Shown here piece by piece: positions 25,276 through 33,395 of a stretch of 45,916 nt of DNA. The notes below the pieces were generated by a model, which made no database searches, was not told the DNA's origin, and saw only the letters and a program-made list of their open reading frames with translations. The first letter of the stretch is position 1; the number at the start of each line of letters is the position of its first letter. The stretch is taken from NCBI GenBank assembly GCA_902825865.1, contig CADECX010000024.1, positions 1 to 45,916 of the forward strand. The letters run 5' to 3'. Source of the stretch: an uncultured Alphaproteobacteria bacterium (GTDB lineage Bacteria > Pseudomonadota > Alphaproteobacteria > Micropepsales > Micropepsaceae). Position numbers and translations under genes: made by a program.

Positions 25276-26304
25276 ATGAAGCGCAAATCGCTTTATAGCC
25301 GTGCGGGGCGACGGCGTACTTCCATGCCGACTTCCATGGGAGACGGCCCCTATGTAGCGCCGGTGTGGGCGGACCCTGCGCCGCCCGTGCGCAAACAGCT
25401 TTGGGCCTGGTGCAGGAATTTCGCCAAGCGGCATGACCGCACTTTGCCCGCCGTTGTCGCCGTGGTGGCGGTGCTGGCGATCCTGGGCGGCTGGCGGCTG
25501 ATCAATCCCGTTCCCCGCGCCCTGACCCAGTGGGATATCGACAATGCGGTGAAGTACACACTTTCCAATACCGATCCGCCCCCTGCCGAAACCGCGGTCG
25601 CGGCGGCGGTGGTGGGACCGTCGGTGGTTCGAGTGGAAGGCTTCCTCTCCCCTGAGCACGCCGCCGAAGAAGCCAAGGCGGAAGCGGCGGAGGCGAGGAA
25701 AAACAAGGATTACAAGCCCGTGCCGCTTCATATCCCTGACGGCAAGCAAGAAGAAAAGCCCGACGCCACCGGTACCGGCGTGGTGATCGACGACAAGGGC
25801 GACATCATGACCAACCTGCATGTGATCCGCTCGACGGACCGCTGGGTGGTGACCTTCTGGGACGGCAGCAAGTCCGACGCCACGGTGGTCAATGTGCAGC
25901 CCGAAAACGATCTGGCGGTGATCCGGGCCAAGAAGATGCCCGACGATCTCAAGCCCGCTACCTTGGCTTCGACCGCCGGCCTCAATCCCGGCGACACGGT
26001 GGTGGCGGTTGGATTTCCCTTCGGCCTGGGACCGTCGGTGTCCTCGGGCGTGATCTCGGGATTGAAGCGGGCCTTTGTCGATCCCGACCGCAAGGATGGC
26101 GGGGCGCGGCTTTCCAATCTGATCCAATTCGATGCGGCGGTGAATCCGGGCAATTCCGGCGGCCCGCTGGTCAATCGCGATGGCGAAGTTGTGGGCATCG
26201 TGACGGCGATCTTCAATCCTTCCGGACACAAGGTCTTTGCCGGCATGGCCTTTGCCGTACCCATTGAGAATGCCGCGCGAGCGGTGGGAGACAATCCGCT
26301 TTAG
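25276..26304 (+). CDS. membrane-anchored HtrA-like serine protease without PDZ
   Basis: A 342-residue S1C protease. A cytoplasmic N-terminus (1-55) leads into one membrane helix (AVVAVVAVLAILGGW), then an acidic/basic linker (SPEHAAEEAKAEAAEARKNK), then the trypsin fold with catalytic His182 (NLHVIRS), Asp212 (NDLAVI) and Ser294 (NPGNSGGP). The chain ends soon after the protease domain, so there is no PDZ domain; usual DegS/DegP proteins have one or two. The stop is 13 bases before the MoxR gene, so it probably leads that operon. A role in envelope stress is likely. The ATG at 25276 is the only strong start. Confidence 0.87.
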   Translation: MKRKSLYSRAGRRRTSMPTSMGDGPYVAPVWADPAPPVRKQLWAWCRNFAKRHDRTLPAVVAVVAVLAILGGWRLINPVPRALTQWDIDNAVKYTLSNTDPPPAETAVAAAVVGPSVVRVEGFLSPEHAAEEAKAEAAEARKNKDYKPVPLHIPDGKQEEKPDATGTGVVIDDKGDIMTNLHVIRSTDRWVVTFWDGSKSDATVVNVQPENDLAVIRAKKMPDDLKPATLASTAGLNPGDTVVAVGFPFGLGPSVSSGVISGLKRAFVDPDRKDGGARLSNLIQFDAAVNPGNSGGPLVNRDGEVVGIVTAIFNPSGHKVFAGMAFAVPIENAARAVGDNPL

Positions 26305-26317
26305 AAGAGGACTGGTT

Positions 26318-27307
26318 ATGACCGCAGGCGGCGCGCATTCGGGACTGGAGCATCTTCTCTACGAAGTAAAGAAGGTCGTGGTCGGCCAGGATCATTTCCT
26401 GGAACGGGTCATGGTGGCGCTGCTGGCGGGCGGGCATCTGCTGGTGGAAGGCGTGCCGGGCCTGGCCAAGACCCTCACCGTCGCCACCCTGGCCAAGACG
26501 ATGCGCGGCAGCTTCAAGCGCATCCAATTCACCCCCGACCTGGTGCCCGCCGATCTCACCGGCACCCGCATCTTCAACCAGAAGGACAGCGAATTCCTCA
26601 CCATGCTGGGGCCGGTTTTCGCCAATCTGGTGCTGGCCGACGAAATCAACCGCGCCCCCGCCAAGGTGCAAAGCGCGCTGTTGGAAGTGATGCAGGAGCG
26701 CCAGGTCACCATCGCGGGGCAGAGCTATCCGGTGCCCAAGCCCTTTGTGGTGATGGCGACCCAGAACCCGATCGAGATCGAGGGCACCTATGCGCTCCCC
26801 GAGGCGCAGGTCGACCGCTTCATGATGAAAATCCTGGTCGGGTATCCCAGCGAGGAAGAAGAGTTCGTCATCGTGCAGCGCGTGACCGGCGAACAGACGC
26901 CGGTGGTTCCGGTGACCTCCACCGACGAATTGCTGGAAATGCAAAAAGCGGTGCGCAAGCTGTATGTCGATCCGTCGCTGATGATCTATGCCGTCAAGCT
27001 GGTCGCCGCCACGCGCGCGCCCGAAAAAGCCGGCCTGCATCAGTATCAGCGCTTCATTCAGTATGGCGCGTCCCCACGCGCCTCCATCGCCATGATCGAG
27101 GCGGGCCGGGCCTTGGCCTTCATGCGCGGCCGCGATTATGTGCTGCCCGTCGATGTCATGGATGTCGCGGCAGACGTTCTGCGCCACCGTCTTGTGCCGT
27201 CCTATGAAGCGCTTTCGGAAGGGCTGACGTCCGACACGATCGTGAACCAGATCATCCGTTCGGTGCCGCCCCCGATCCTGGAGACCTTGCGTGCCGCCAG
27301 TCAGTGA
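26318..27307 (+). CDS. MoxR-type AAA+ ATPase
   Basis: A 329-residue AAA_3 ATPase. Walker A is GVPGLAKT (45-52), Walker B VLADEINRAPAKVQ, and sensor text is VMATQNPIEIEGTYALPEAQVDRFM, all standard for MoxR. MoxR proteins act as chaperones that load metals or assemble partner complexes with VWA proteins. AGAAGAGG precedes the ATG; the frame extends upstream inside the protease gene and was not used. The 3' end overlaps the DUF58 gene by 17 bases. The MoxR-DUF58-VWA order is the common core of bat-like operons. Confidence 0.9.
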   Translation: MTAGGAHSGLEHLLYEVKKVVVGQDHFLERVMVALLAGGHLLVEGVPGLAKTLTVATLAKTMRGSFKRIQFTPDLVPADLTGTRIFNQKDSEFLTMLGPVFANLVLADEINRAPAKVQSALLEVMQERQVTIAGQSYPVPKPFVVMATQNPIEIEGTYALPEAQVDRFMMKILVGYPSEEEEFVIVQRVTGEQTPVVPVTSTDELLEMQKAVRKLYVDPSLMIYAVKLVAATRAPEKAGLHQYQRFIQYGASPRASIAMIEAGRALAFMRGRDYVLPVDVMDVAADVLRHRLVPSYEALSEGLTSDTIVNQIIRSVPPPILETLRAASQ

Positions 27308-28190
27308 AAATGTCCTGCGCCGCCTGGAATTGCCGGTGTTGCGCCGGCTGGAAGGGCTGTTGCAAGGCGATCATAAAAGCCCTTCGCGGGGCGATGGGCT
27401 GGACCTCGCCGATTTGCGCGAATACCAGTTTCATGACGATGTGCGCCGGATAGACTGGAACGCGACCGCGCGCCTGGGTACGCCTTTTGTGCGCGACTAT
27501 ATCGAGGACCGGGAGATTCCGGTCTGGTTCCTGCTGGATATGAGCCCGTCCATGATGTTCGAGGGCGTCAGCATCTCCAAGCATAGCGTCCTGATGGAAT
27601 TCACCACCCTGATGTGCCGTTTGATGCTCAGCCGGGGCAACCGGGCAGGGGCGATGATCTTTTCCGCCCATGTCGACCAGACCATTCCCGCGCGCGGCGG
27701 GCGCCGGCAATTGCTGCAGATCCTCAATTCGGTGGCGGGACACCGGCCGAACCAGAAAAAGGGCCAAGGCGCCACTGACCTGAAACAGGTGCTGAAGGAT
27801 GCCGCGGCCGCGATCCGCAGGCGCTCCCTGGTGTTCATGGTCTCGGATTTCATCAGCCCGCCGGATTGGGAAAAAGACCTTATGGCCCTGGCCATGCGCC
27901 ACGATGTGATCGCGGTGCGGCTGAGCGATCTGCTGGAAACGCGCATGCCGGATTTGGGGCTTATGACCTTCCAGGATGCGGAATCCGGCGAGCAGCTGTT
28001 CGTGGACACCCACGACCGGCATTTCCAGGCCCGTTTCGCCCGGGCCGCCGATGCGCGCGAGCAAGCCTTGCGGGCGACGTTCGAGAAGTGCGGCGTGGAT
28101 GTGGTGGAGCTTGCCACCGAGGATGATGTGATGGATGCGCTGGTCCGCTTCGCGGCGATGCGCAAGCACAGTCTGCGCAGGTCGGCATGA
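27291..28190 (+). CDS. DUF58 domain protein
   Basis: A 299-residue DUF58 protein with the diagnostic LADLREYQFHDDVRRIDWNATARLGTPFVRDYIEDREIPVWFLLDMSPSM. The following VWA-like fold includes DMSPSM, a degenerate metal site where VWA domains have DxSxS. It starts at GTG 27291, overlapping moxR by 17 bases, and its TGA overlaps the ATG of the VWA gene (ATGA). DUF58 proteins accompany MoxR and VWA partners, but their biochemical role is not settled. Confidence 0.88.
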   Translation: MPPVSENVLRRLELPVLRRLEGLLQGDHKSPSRGDGLDLADLREYQFHDDVRRIDWNATARLGTPFVRDYIEDREIPVWFLLDMSPSMMFEGVSISKHSVLMEFTTLMCRLMLSRGNRAGAMIFSAHVDQTIPARGGRRQLLQILNSVAGHRPNQKKGQGATDLKQVLKDAAAAIRRRSLVFMVSDFISPPDWEKDLMALAMRHDVIAVRLSDLLETRMPDLGLMTFQDAESGEQLFVDTHDRHFQARFARAADAREQALRATFEKCGVDVVELATEDDVMDALVRFAAMRKHSLRRSA

Positions 28191-29320
28191 AAAGCGGGAC
28201 AGACATCAATTGGGAACGGATCTGGGGTTATGTCCCAGCCATCTCCTTCGATTGGCCGATCGCTTTGTGGGCGCTCTTGCTGGTGCCGCTGCTGATCCTT
28301 GCCTACATCCTTTTGCTCCGCCGCCGCCGGGCAGCCTTCAAATATCCCAATCTGGCGCTGATCAAGCAGGCGGCGCAGGGCCCCAGTTGGCGGCGGCATA
28401 TCCCGCCGGCGCTGATGCTGCTGGCTTTCACGTGCCTGCTGCTCGCCATGGCAAGGCCTACCGCCGAAGTCAGCCTGCCGTCGCGCGTGGCGACGGTCAT
28501 GCTGGTGATGGATGTTTCCGGCAGCATGCGCGCCACCGACGTCAATCCCTCGCGTATCGTGGCGGCGACGACGGCGGCCAAGGCCTATGTCAAGGATCAG
28601 CCGCGCGATGTGCGGATCGGCATCGTGGCTTTCGCCGCCACCGCATTGCTGGTGCAAAGTCCCACCACCGACCATACGGCGTTGAATGCCGCCATCGACC
28701 GGTTCGAATTGCAGCGCGGTACCGCGGTGGGAAGCGGCATTCTGGTGGCGCTGTCCACTTTGTTCCCGCAGGACAACTTTCCGATCAACCAGTTCAACTC
28801 CCAGAATTTCGGCGGCTATGGCCGCTGGGGCGGCAACGATTTCCAGAACCGCTATGGCGGCGGGGTGGCGCTGGGTGATCGCGGCAAGGCGCCGCCCAAG
28901 AAGCACATCCCGGTGGAGCCCGGCTCATATAAAAACGCGGTGGCGATCCTGCTTACCGACGGCCAGACCAATGCCGGCTATGACCCGGTCGAGGCGGCGC
29001 GCATCGCCAGTGAATATGGCCTTCGGGTCTATACTGTGGGCTTCGGCACGGCCAAGGGCAATATTGTCGGCTTCGGCGGCTGGTCGATGCGCGCGCAACT
29101 GGATGAGGTGGCGCTGAAGAAAGTCGCCGACATGACCAAGGCGCGCTATTTCCACGCCAAAAGCGCCGAGGACCTCAAGCAGGTCTATGACGTGCTGTCG
29201 CGCCAGCTGGTGGTGGAGGTGCGGGAGATGGAGATCACATCCTTCTTTGCCGCCATGGCCGCGCTCTTGATGGCCATCGCCGCCGGACTTTCCCTGGCCT
29301 GGTTCCACCGGGTTTTCTGA
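28187..29320 (+). CDS. BatA-like VWA-domain membrane protein
   Basis: A 377-residue protein with two N-terminal membrane helices (about 22-44 and 72-90), a von Willebrand A domain with an intact MIDAS Asp109-Val-Ser111-Gly-Ser113 (MDVSGSMRATDV) and a C-terminal membrane helix (FFAAMAALLMAIAAGLSLAWF). This is the BatA/BatB topology. A glycine/asparagine-rich insertion (NQFNSQNFGGYGRWGGNDFQ) lies within the VWA domain. The usual second VWA gene, TPR-containing batC, batD and DUF4381 are absent, so the operon is reduced. Confidence 0.88.
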   Translation: MKSGTDINWERIWGYVPAISFDWPIALWALLLVPLLILAYILLLRRRRAAFKYPNLALIKQAAQGPSWRRHIPPALMLLAFTCLLLAMARPTAEVSLPSRVATVMLVMDVSGSMRATDVNPSRIVAATTAAKAYVKDQPRDVRIGIVAFAATALLVQSPTTDHTALNAAIDRFELQRGTAVGSGILVALSTLFPQDNFPINQFNSQNFGGYGRWGGNDFQNRYGGGVALGDRGKAPPKKHIPVEPGSYKNAVAILLTDGQTNAGYDPVEAARIASEYGLRVYTVGFGTAKGNIVGFGGWSMRAQLDEVALKKVADMTKARYFHAKSAEDLKQVYDVLSRQLVVEVREMEITSFFAAMAALLMAIAAGLSLAWFHRVF

Positions 29321-29702
29321 ACGGGTTCTAGTGTTCCGTCCCCGGTGGCGCGCGGCTCTCGTCGCGGCTCCACCACATATGCAGGCCAACCCGGACCGCC
29401 CAAATCGCGGCGGCGATGGGGTACCACCACCAGGCCATGCCGAAGTGGTAGATCAGGATGCAGGCTATAATACAGTGTCATGGGCGCCCCCCGGCTGTTC
29501 GACATGGCCCTTGCCGGCCAGTCTCCCAACGCCCGGCATATGCGGCAAGCGGCATATGCTCCAGGCAGGGGCGGGGGTGCGGAATGGCACCCAAATTTTC
29601 CCCAGCCGGGAGGGGTATTCCAGGCGGACGGCCATTGTTCCCCCTGTACCAAAATGTTACAAAACATGCAGACCGTCGTTCAGGCGGCTGGGTGGAGCGG
29701 GT
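29321..29702. other. 382-base intergenic stretch, mostly unassigned
   Basis: This gap separates the VWA gene from the small secreted gene. Several overlapping frames are open but none shows convincing coding character on the plus strand. A TATAAT lies at 29466-29471 with no matching -35. ATGTT-ACAA-AACAT, an inverted repeat, lies at 29654-29667, 35 bases before the next ATG, and could be an operator. The minus strand has a short candidate gene at 29328-29438, listed separately. Confidence 0.5.
29328..29438 (-). CDS. possible 36-residue membrane miniprotein
   Basis: A short frame encodes about 36 residues with a Trp-rich hydrophobic opening (MAWWWYPIAAAIWAVRVGL) and a charged tail (SRDESRAPPGTEH). 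The composition is unlike random sequence and would form one membrane helix. Open codons continue upstream without an ATG to a TGA, so a longer product with a non-ATG start is possible. No clear ribosome site is seen. It is convergent with the VWA gene. Treat as a candidate only. Confidence 0.3.
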   Translation of the reverse strand: MAWWWYPIAAAIWAVRVGLHMWWSRDESRAPPGTEH

Positions 29703-30032
29703 ATGGTCCTTGTACCGCGCATAGTTAAAGTTGGGCTTGTTAGCCTGGCCATGGCCGGGCTCTCAGCGCCTGTGCTGGCCGCCGGATTGATGCCGGGCAA
29801 TGGCGGCACCATCAAGCTTCCCACCACTCTGCCGCCGTCCGTTCAAGCCGCCTTGTTGCCAGACCCCAGCAGCAGTGTTGCCTCCGGCTTCGATGTTCTC
29901 GGCCAAAAATTCGGTGTCCAGAACGGGGCCTTGGATTTCTTCTCGGTGCGGCCAAGCGAAGGCGGTGAATTCAAGCCGCTGTTTCGCGGCGGCTTCGGTG
30001 AAGGCGGGCTGAAACTTCAATTGAAGTGGTAA
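29703..30032 (+). CDS. small secreted protein of unknown function
   Basis: A 109-residue protein with a signal peptide (IVKVGLVSLAMAGLSAPVLAA) and a mature part rich in Gly, Pro, Ser and Leu (GNGGTIKLPTTLPPSVQAALL, SGFDVLGQKFGVQNGALDFF). The ending GGFGEGGLKLQLKW has the amphipathic, aromatic-terminated look of a beta strand. The long open frame upstream to 29331 has no such character, so I start at the ATG at 29703, after GGAGCGGG. It lies upstream of feoA with about 130 bases between. I do not recognise it. Confidence 0.65.
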   Translation: MVLVPRIVKVGLVSLAMAGLSAPVLAAGLMPGNGGTIKLPTTLPPSVQAALLPDPSSSVASGFDVLGQKFGVQNGALDFFSVRPSEGGEFKPLFRGGFGEGGLKLQLKW

Positions 30033-30126
30033 GCGCCCCTTAGTGCTCCCTTCGCACGTACTTTCCGCCGGGTGACCCCGGCTTGCATCCGCTTGAAGCA
30101 GGGCGTAGAGCCTAGTACAAGTCAGT

Positions 30127-30141
30127 TGCGACTAATTCTCA
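30127..30141 (+). promoter_or_regulatory. Fur/Irr-like iron box ahead of feoAB
   Basis: The 7-1-7 sequence TGCGACT-A-ATTCTCA matches a Fur-type inverted repeat: the right arm pairs with the left at five of seven positions, and ATTCTCA is a classical half-site. It lies 21 bases before the FeoA start, where a repressor would block transcription. Iron-dependent control of ferrous uptake is well established in bacteria, but whether Fur or an Irr-type protein binds here is unknown. Confidence 0.6.
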
Positions 30142-30162
30142 TTTTTCGAGGTACCAAGACTT

Positions 30163-30429
30163 TTGAGTGGCGCACGTCTGAGTGACTTGAGCAAAGGAGA
30201 CCGGGGGCTGATCAAGGCCATTGCGCCCGAAGGCCATGATGGTCCCGGCGAGATCGGTCATGACGAGTTGGAACGCCGGCTGCTGGAAATGGGTTTTGTC
30301 GAAGGCGCACAGTTTCAGATTCTGCATGAAGGCCTGGTCGGCCGCGATCCCATCGCCTTAAAGCTCGACGATATGCGCGTGGCGCTGCGCCGGCGCGAGG
30401 CCCGCGCGGTGCTGGTCGAGCGGGTATGA
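30163..30429 (+). CDS. feoA: ferrous iron transport protein A
   Basis: An 88-residue SH3-like FeoA protein. Typical text is LSDLSKGDRGLIKAI, LERRLLEMGFVEGAQFQILHEG and DPIALKLDDMRVALRRREARAVLVE. FeoA is a small cytoplasmic partner thought to modulate FeoB. It starts at TTG 30163, with GAGG 11 bases upstream, and its TGA overlaps the FeoB ATG (ATGA). Under control of the iron box just upstream. Confidence 0.9.
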   Translation: MSGARLSDLSKGDRGLIKAIAPEGHDGPGEIGHDELERRLLEMGFVEGAQFQILHEGLVGRDPIALKLDDMRVALRRREARAVLVERV

Positions 30430-32291
30430 GCGAGGCCGTGCTTCCGACCCGCGTGGCGCTGGTCGGCAACCCCAATTCCGGCAAGACGGCGCTGTTCAAC
30501 GCGCTGACGGGCTCGCGCCAGAAGGTCGCCAACTATGCCGGCGTCACAGTCGAGCGCAAGGAAGGCATGGTGACCACGCCGGGCGGCTTGCGTGTCTCGG
30601 TGCTGGATCTGCCCGGAACCTACTCGCTCAGGGCGCGCAGCCCCGATGAGGTCGTGACCCGCGATGTGGTGCTGGGGCGTTTCGCCGGCGAGGCCCCACC
30701 GGACATCGTGGTCTGTGTCGCGGACGCGACCAATCTGCGCCTGGTCCTGCGCCTGGTGCTGGAGTTGAAGGCGGTGGGCCAGCCCATGCTTCTGGTGCTG
30801 AACATGTATGACATCGCCCAGCGCCAGGGCATCCGCATCGACATCGAAGGCCTGTCGCGCGAGCTGGGCGTCCCCGTCGTCACCACCGTGGCGGTGCGCA
30901 AGCGCGGGCTGGAAGACTTGCTGGCGCAGGTGGACGCGCTGGTGGCGATGGACAGACCGCGCGCGGCTTCGCTCTGGCATGAACCTTCGGCGGCGGAAAT
31001 CCGCCAGTCGCACCGCGATGCCGAGCGCATGTTGCGCGCCCATGTCAAGCCGCCGCTGAGGCCCGACACTTTCACCGGAAAGATGGATGCGGTGCTGCTG
31101 CATCCTGTCGGCGGAACCGTGATCCTGATGCTGATCCTGTTCCTGATGTTCCAGGCGGTGTTCAGCTGGGCGACGCCGATGATGGACGCCATCGATGCGA
31201 GTTTCGTCTGGCTGGGGCAGGCGGTCGCCGCTTATGTTCCGGACGGATTGCTGCGCAGTTTCCTGGCCGATGGCCTGATCGCCGGTGTCGGCAGCGTGGT
31301 GGTGTTCCTGCCGCAGATCCTGATCCTGTTCTTCTTCATCATTCTGCTGGAAGATTTCGGCTATATGGCGCGCGCCGCCTTCCTGATGGACAGGCTGATG
31401 GGCGTGGCCGGCCTGCATGGCCGCGCCTTCATTCCGCTGCTGTCCAGCTTCGCCTGCGCCATTCCCGGCATCATGGCGGCGCGGGTGATCGACAACAAAC
31501 GCGACCGGCTGACCACCATCATGGTGGCGCCGCTGACCACCTGCTCGGCGCGCATTCCGGTCTATACCTTGATCATCGCCGCCTTCATTCCCGATCGCGT
31601 TGTATGGGGTTTCGCCAGCATGCAGGGGCTTGTGATGTTCGGGCTGTATGCCGCGGGCATTTCCAGCGCCTTGATTGTGGCCTTTGTCATCCGCAAGCTG
31701 ATCTGGCGCAGCGCCACCGAGCCGTTCCTGATCGAGCTGCCGGCTTACAAGGTGCCCGACCCCAAGAATGTCGCGCGTGGCGTGCTGCAGCGGGGCGAAG
31801 CCTTTCTCAAGCGGGCAGGGACCACCATCGCGTCGATGATGGTGCTGATCTGGTTCCTGTCCAGCTTTCCCGGTGCGCCGATGGGTGCGACCCAGCCCGC
31901 CATCGATTACAGCTTTGCCGGCATGCTGGGCCACGCCTTGCAGCCGCTGATGGCGCCGATCGGCTTCACCTGGCAGATGGTGGTGGCGCTGATCCCCGGC
32001 ATGGCGGCGCGGGAAGTCGCGGTCGCCGCGCTGGGCACCGTCTATGCGGTCGGGGGACAAGACGATACCGGCGGCCTGGCGGCGACCTTAAGCCAGCAGT
32101 GGCCGCTGGCAACGGCCTTGTCGTTCCTCGCCTGGTATGTCTTCGCGCCGCAATGCATGTCCACCCTGGCGGTGGTGCGGCGAGAAACCGGCCGCTGGCT
32201 GTGGCCGGTGATCATGTTCGTTTACATGGTGGCCTTGGCCTATGGCGCGGCTTTCCTTGTGTACCGGATCGCGCTGGCGATGGGCGCGTAA
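30426..32291 (+). CDS. feoB: ferrous iron transporter FeoB
   Basis: A 621-residue inner-membrane Fe(II) transporter. The N-terminal G domain has G1 GNPNSGKT (14-21), G3 DLPGTYS and G4 NMYD. The membrane part has the two Gate regions, including FLPQILILFFFIILLEDFGYMARAAFLMDR and CSARIPVYTLIIAAF, plus AREVAVAALGTVYAVGG near the end. It is shorter than the ~770-residue E. coli protein, mostly in the C-terminal part, as in other alphaproteobacterial FeoB. No feoC follows. Co-translated with feoA. Confidence 0.95.
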   Translation: MSEAVLPTRVALVGNPNSGKTALFNALTGSRQKVANYAGVTVERKEGMVTTPGGLRVSVLDLPGTYSLRARSPDEVVTRDVVLGRFAGEAPPDIVVCVADATNLRLVLRLVLELKAVGQPMLLVLNMYDIAQRQGIRIDIEGLSRELGVPVVTTVAVRKRGLEDLLAQVDALVAMDRPRAASLWHEPSAAEIRQSHRDAERMLRAHVKPPLRPDTFTGKMDAVLLHPVGGTVILMLILFLMFQAVFSWATPMMDAIDASFVWLGQAVAAYVPDGLLRSFLADGLIAGVGSVVVFLPQILILFFFIILLEDFGYMARAAFLMDRLMGVAGLHGRAFIPLLSSFACAIPGIMAARVIDNKRDRLTTIMVAPLTTCSARIPVYTLIIAAFIPDRVVWGFASMQGLVMFGLYAAGISSALIVAFVIRKLIWRSATEPFLIELPAYKVPDPKNVARGVLQRGEAFLKRAGTTIASMMVLIWFLSSFPGAPMGATQPAIDYSFAGMLGHALQPLMAPIGFTWQMVVALIPGMAAREVAVAALGTVYAVGGQDDTGGLAATLSQQWPLATALSFLAWYVFAPQCMSTLAVVRRETGRWLWPVIMFVYMVALAYGAAFLVYRIALAMGA

Positions 32292-32356
32292 GCGGCGTCG
32301 ATGCAGCGGCAGAGCGAGGAAAGCGCTAGCTGCAAATTAACGAAGCAGGGGTGGCT

Positions 32357-33265
32357 GTGACGCGCGTTGTTGGGCTGTTTTTAGGGGGCACAATTCTAGC
32401 GCTCGCCAGCGTAATCGTGCCTTGGCTTCTGATAAGTCATGCAACCGTCGACTGGCTGGCATTTGCTACTTCCGGGGTCTTGGCCGCGATCCCGGTTGTC
32501 GCCGGCTTGATCTACACATTTGTCAGGCCAGATGGCCGTTTGGCCGTTACGCTATTTGCGCTGGGTTTTCTTATTGCATTCGGACCGATCTGCACCGCAT
32601 TGAATTATGCGCTGATCCCCATGGCCGGTTCACGCATCGATGGGCTTCTGGTGAAGATGGACCTGCTTATCGGGTTCGATTGGCAAACCGCGTTCTTTGC
32701 ACTCGCCAAGTATCCTCTTCTTGTATGGTTGCTTGGGGTTGCTTACGCAATTTCAGCGTTCCAAGTCGCCGTTCCTGTCATTGTTCTCGGCTACAATGGA
32801 GAGCCAAAGGAGATTTTCGGCCTATGCATCGCGACCGTTATCTGCGCGCTGTCCACAATAGCATTCTGGACATGGCATCCGTCGATGGGGCCGACCTCCC
32901 TCTATGATATGGCCGAGCTTGGCAAAAGGGCGGGAATAAATTTCGATGTCGATTATTCCAGGTTTCTGGCCGGTGTTCTGGATAACGGGATCCCGCCGTT
33001 GAACCCAACCAACTCCCAGGGGCTCGTGGCTTTCCCGTCGTTTCATACGCAAGAATTAATCATAACGTTATGGTATGTCAGAAAGCAGGGGTTGGTGTTT
33101 TATGGCCTCGCTGCCTTTAGCCTGCTGGCCTTTCTGTCGATCCCGGTGCAAGGCGGACACCATCTGGTGGACATGATCGGTGGCGCTATTTGGGCCGCGA
33201 TCGGGATTGCGCTCTCGCAGATGCTGACACGGCGCCTAACCATGGGCCTGGCTGTCGCGCAGTAG
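32357..33265 (+). CDS. PAP2-superfamily membrane phosphatase (AUR1-like)
   Basis: A 302-residue polytopic protein with several membrane helices. The phosphatase signature motifs are AFPSFHTQELI (motif 2, catalytic-site His) and GGHHLVDMIGG (motif 3). The overall layout resembles PAP2_3 enzymes related to inositol-phosphorylceramide synthase. Substrates are membrane lipid phosphates or diphosphates. Start codons are GTG; 32357 has AGGGG at good spacing, 32351 is an alternative. The gene is visibly AT-richer than its neighbours and lies between feoB and tRNA-Ser, so horizontal acquisition is possible. Confidence 0.82.
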   Translation: MTRVVGLFLGGTILALASVIVPWLLISHATVDWLAFATSGVLAAIPVVAGLIYTFVRPDGRLAVTLFALGFLIAFGPICTALNYALIPMAGSRIDGLLVKMDLLIGFDWQTAFFALAKYPLLVWLLGVAYAISAFQVAVPVIVLGYNGEPKEIFGLCIATVICALSTIAFWTWHPSMGPTSLYDMAELGKRAGINFDVDYSRFLAGVLDNGIPPLNPTNSQGLVAFPSFHTQELIITLWYVRKQGLVFYGLAAFSLLAFLSIPVQGGHHLVDMIGGAIWAAIGIALSQMLTRRLTMGLAVAQ

Positions 33266-33305
33266 CGCTGGTTGTTCCCCGCCGAATGGCGCGATTGTGT
33301 TTTAT

Positions 33306-33395
33306 TGGCGGAAGAGGTGAGATTCGAACTCACGGACGGGTTTCCCCGTCGCTGGTTTTCAAGACCAGTTCCTTAAACCACTCGGACACTCTTCC
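33306..33395 (-). tRNA. tRNA-Ser (anticodon UGA)
   Basis: The minus strand reads a complete class II tRNA: acceptor GGAAGAG pairing with CTCTTCC, D arm CCGAGTGGTTTAAGG, anticodon arm CTGGT-CTTGAAA-ACCAG with anticodon TGA, a long variable arm GACGGGGAAACCCGTC, T arm GTGAG-TTCGAAT-CTCAC and an encoded CCA (33306-33308). It decodes UCA and probably UCG/UCU. The long variable arm confirms serine. Confidence 0.97.

Noticed and set aside
29331..29702. N-terminal extension of the small secreted protein back to 29331
   Set aside because: The extension has no signal-like or domain-like sequence and would bury the clear signal peptide that starts at 29703.
30315..32060. 581-codon minus-strand frame opposite feoB
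   Set aside because: It is a shadow of feoB, rich in His, Gln and Asp-Arg repeats, with no ribosome site and no family match.
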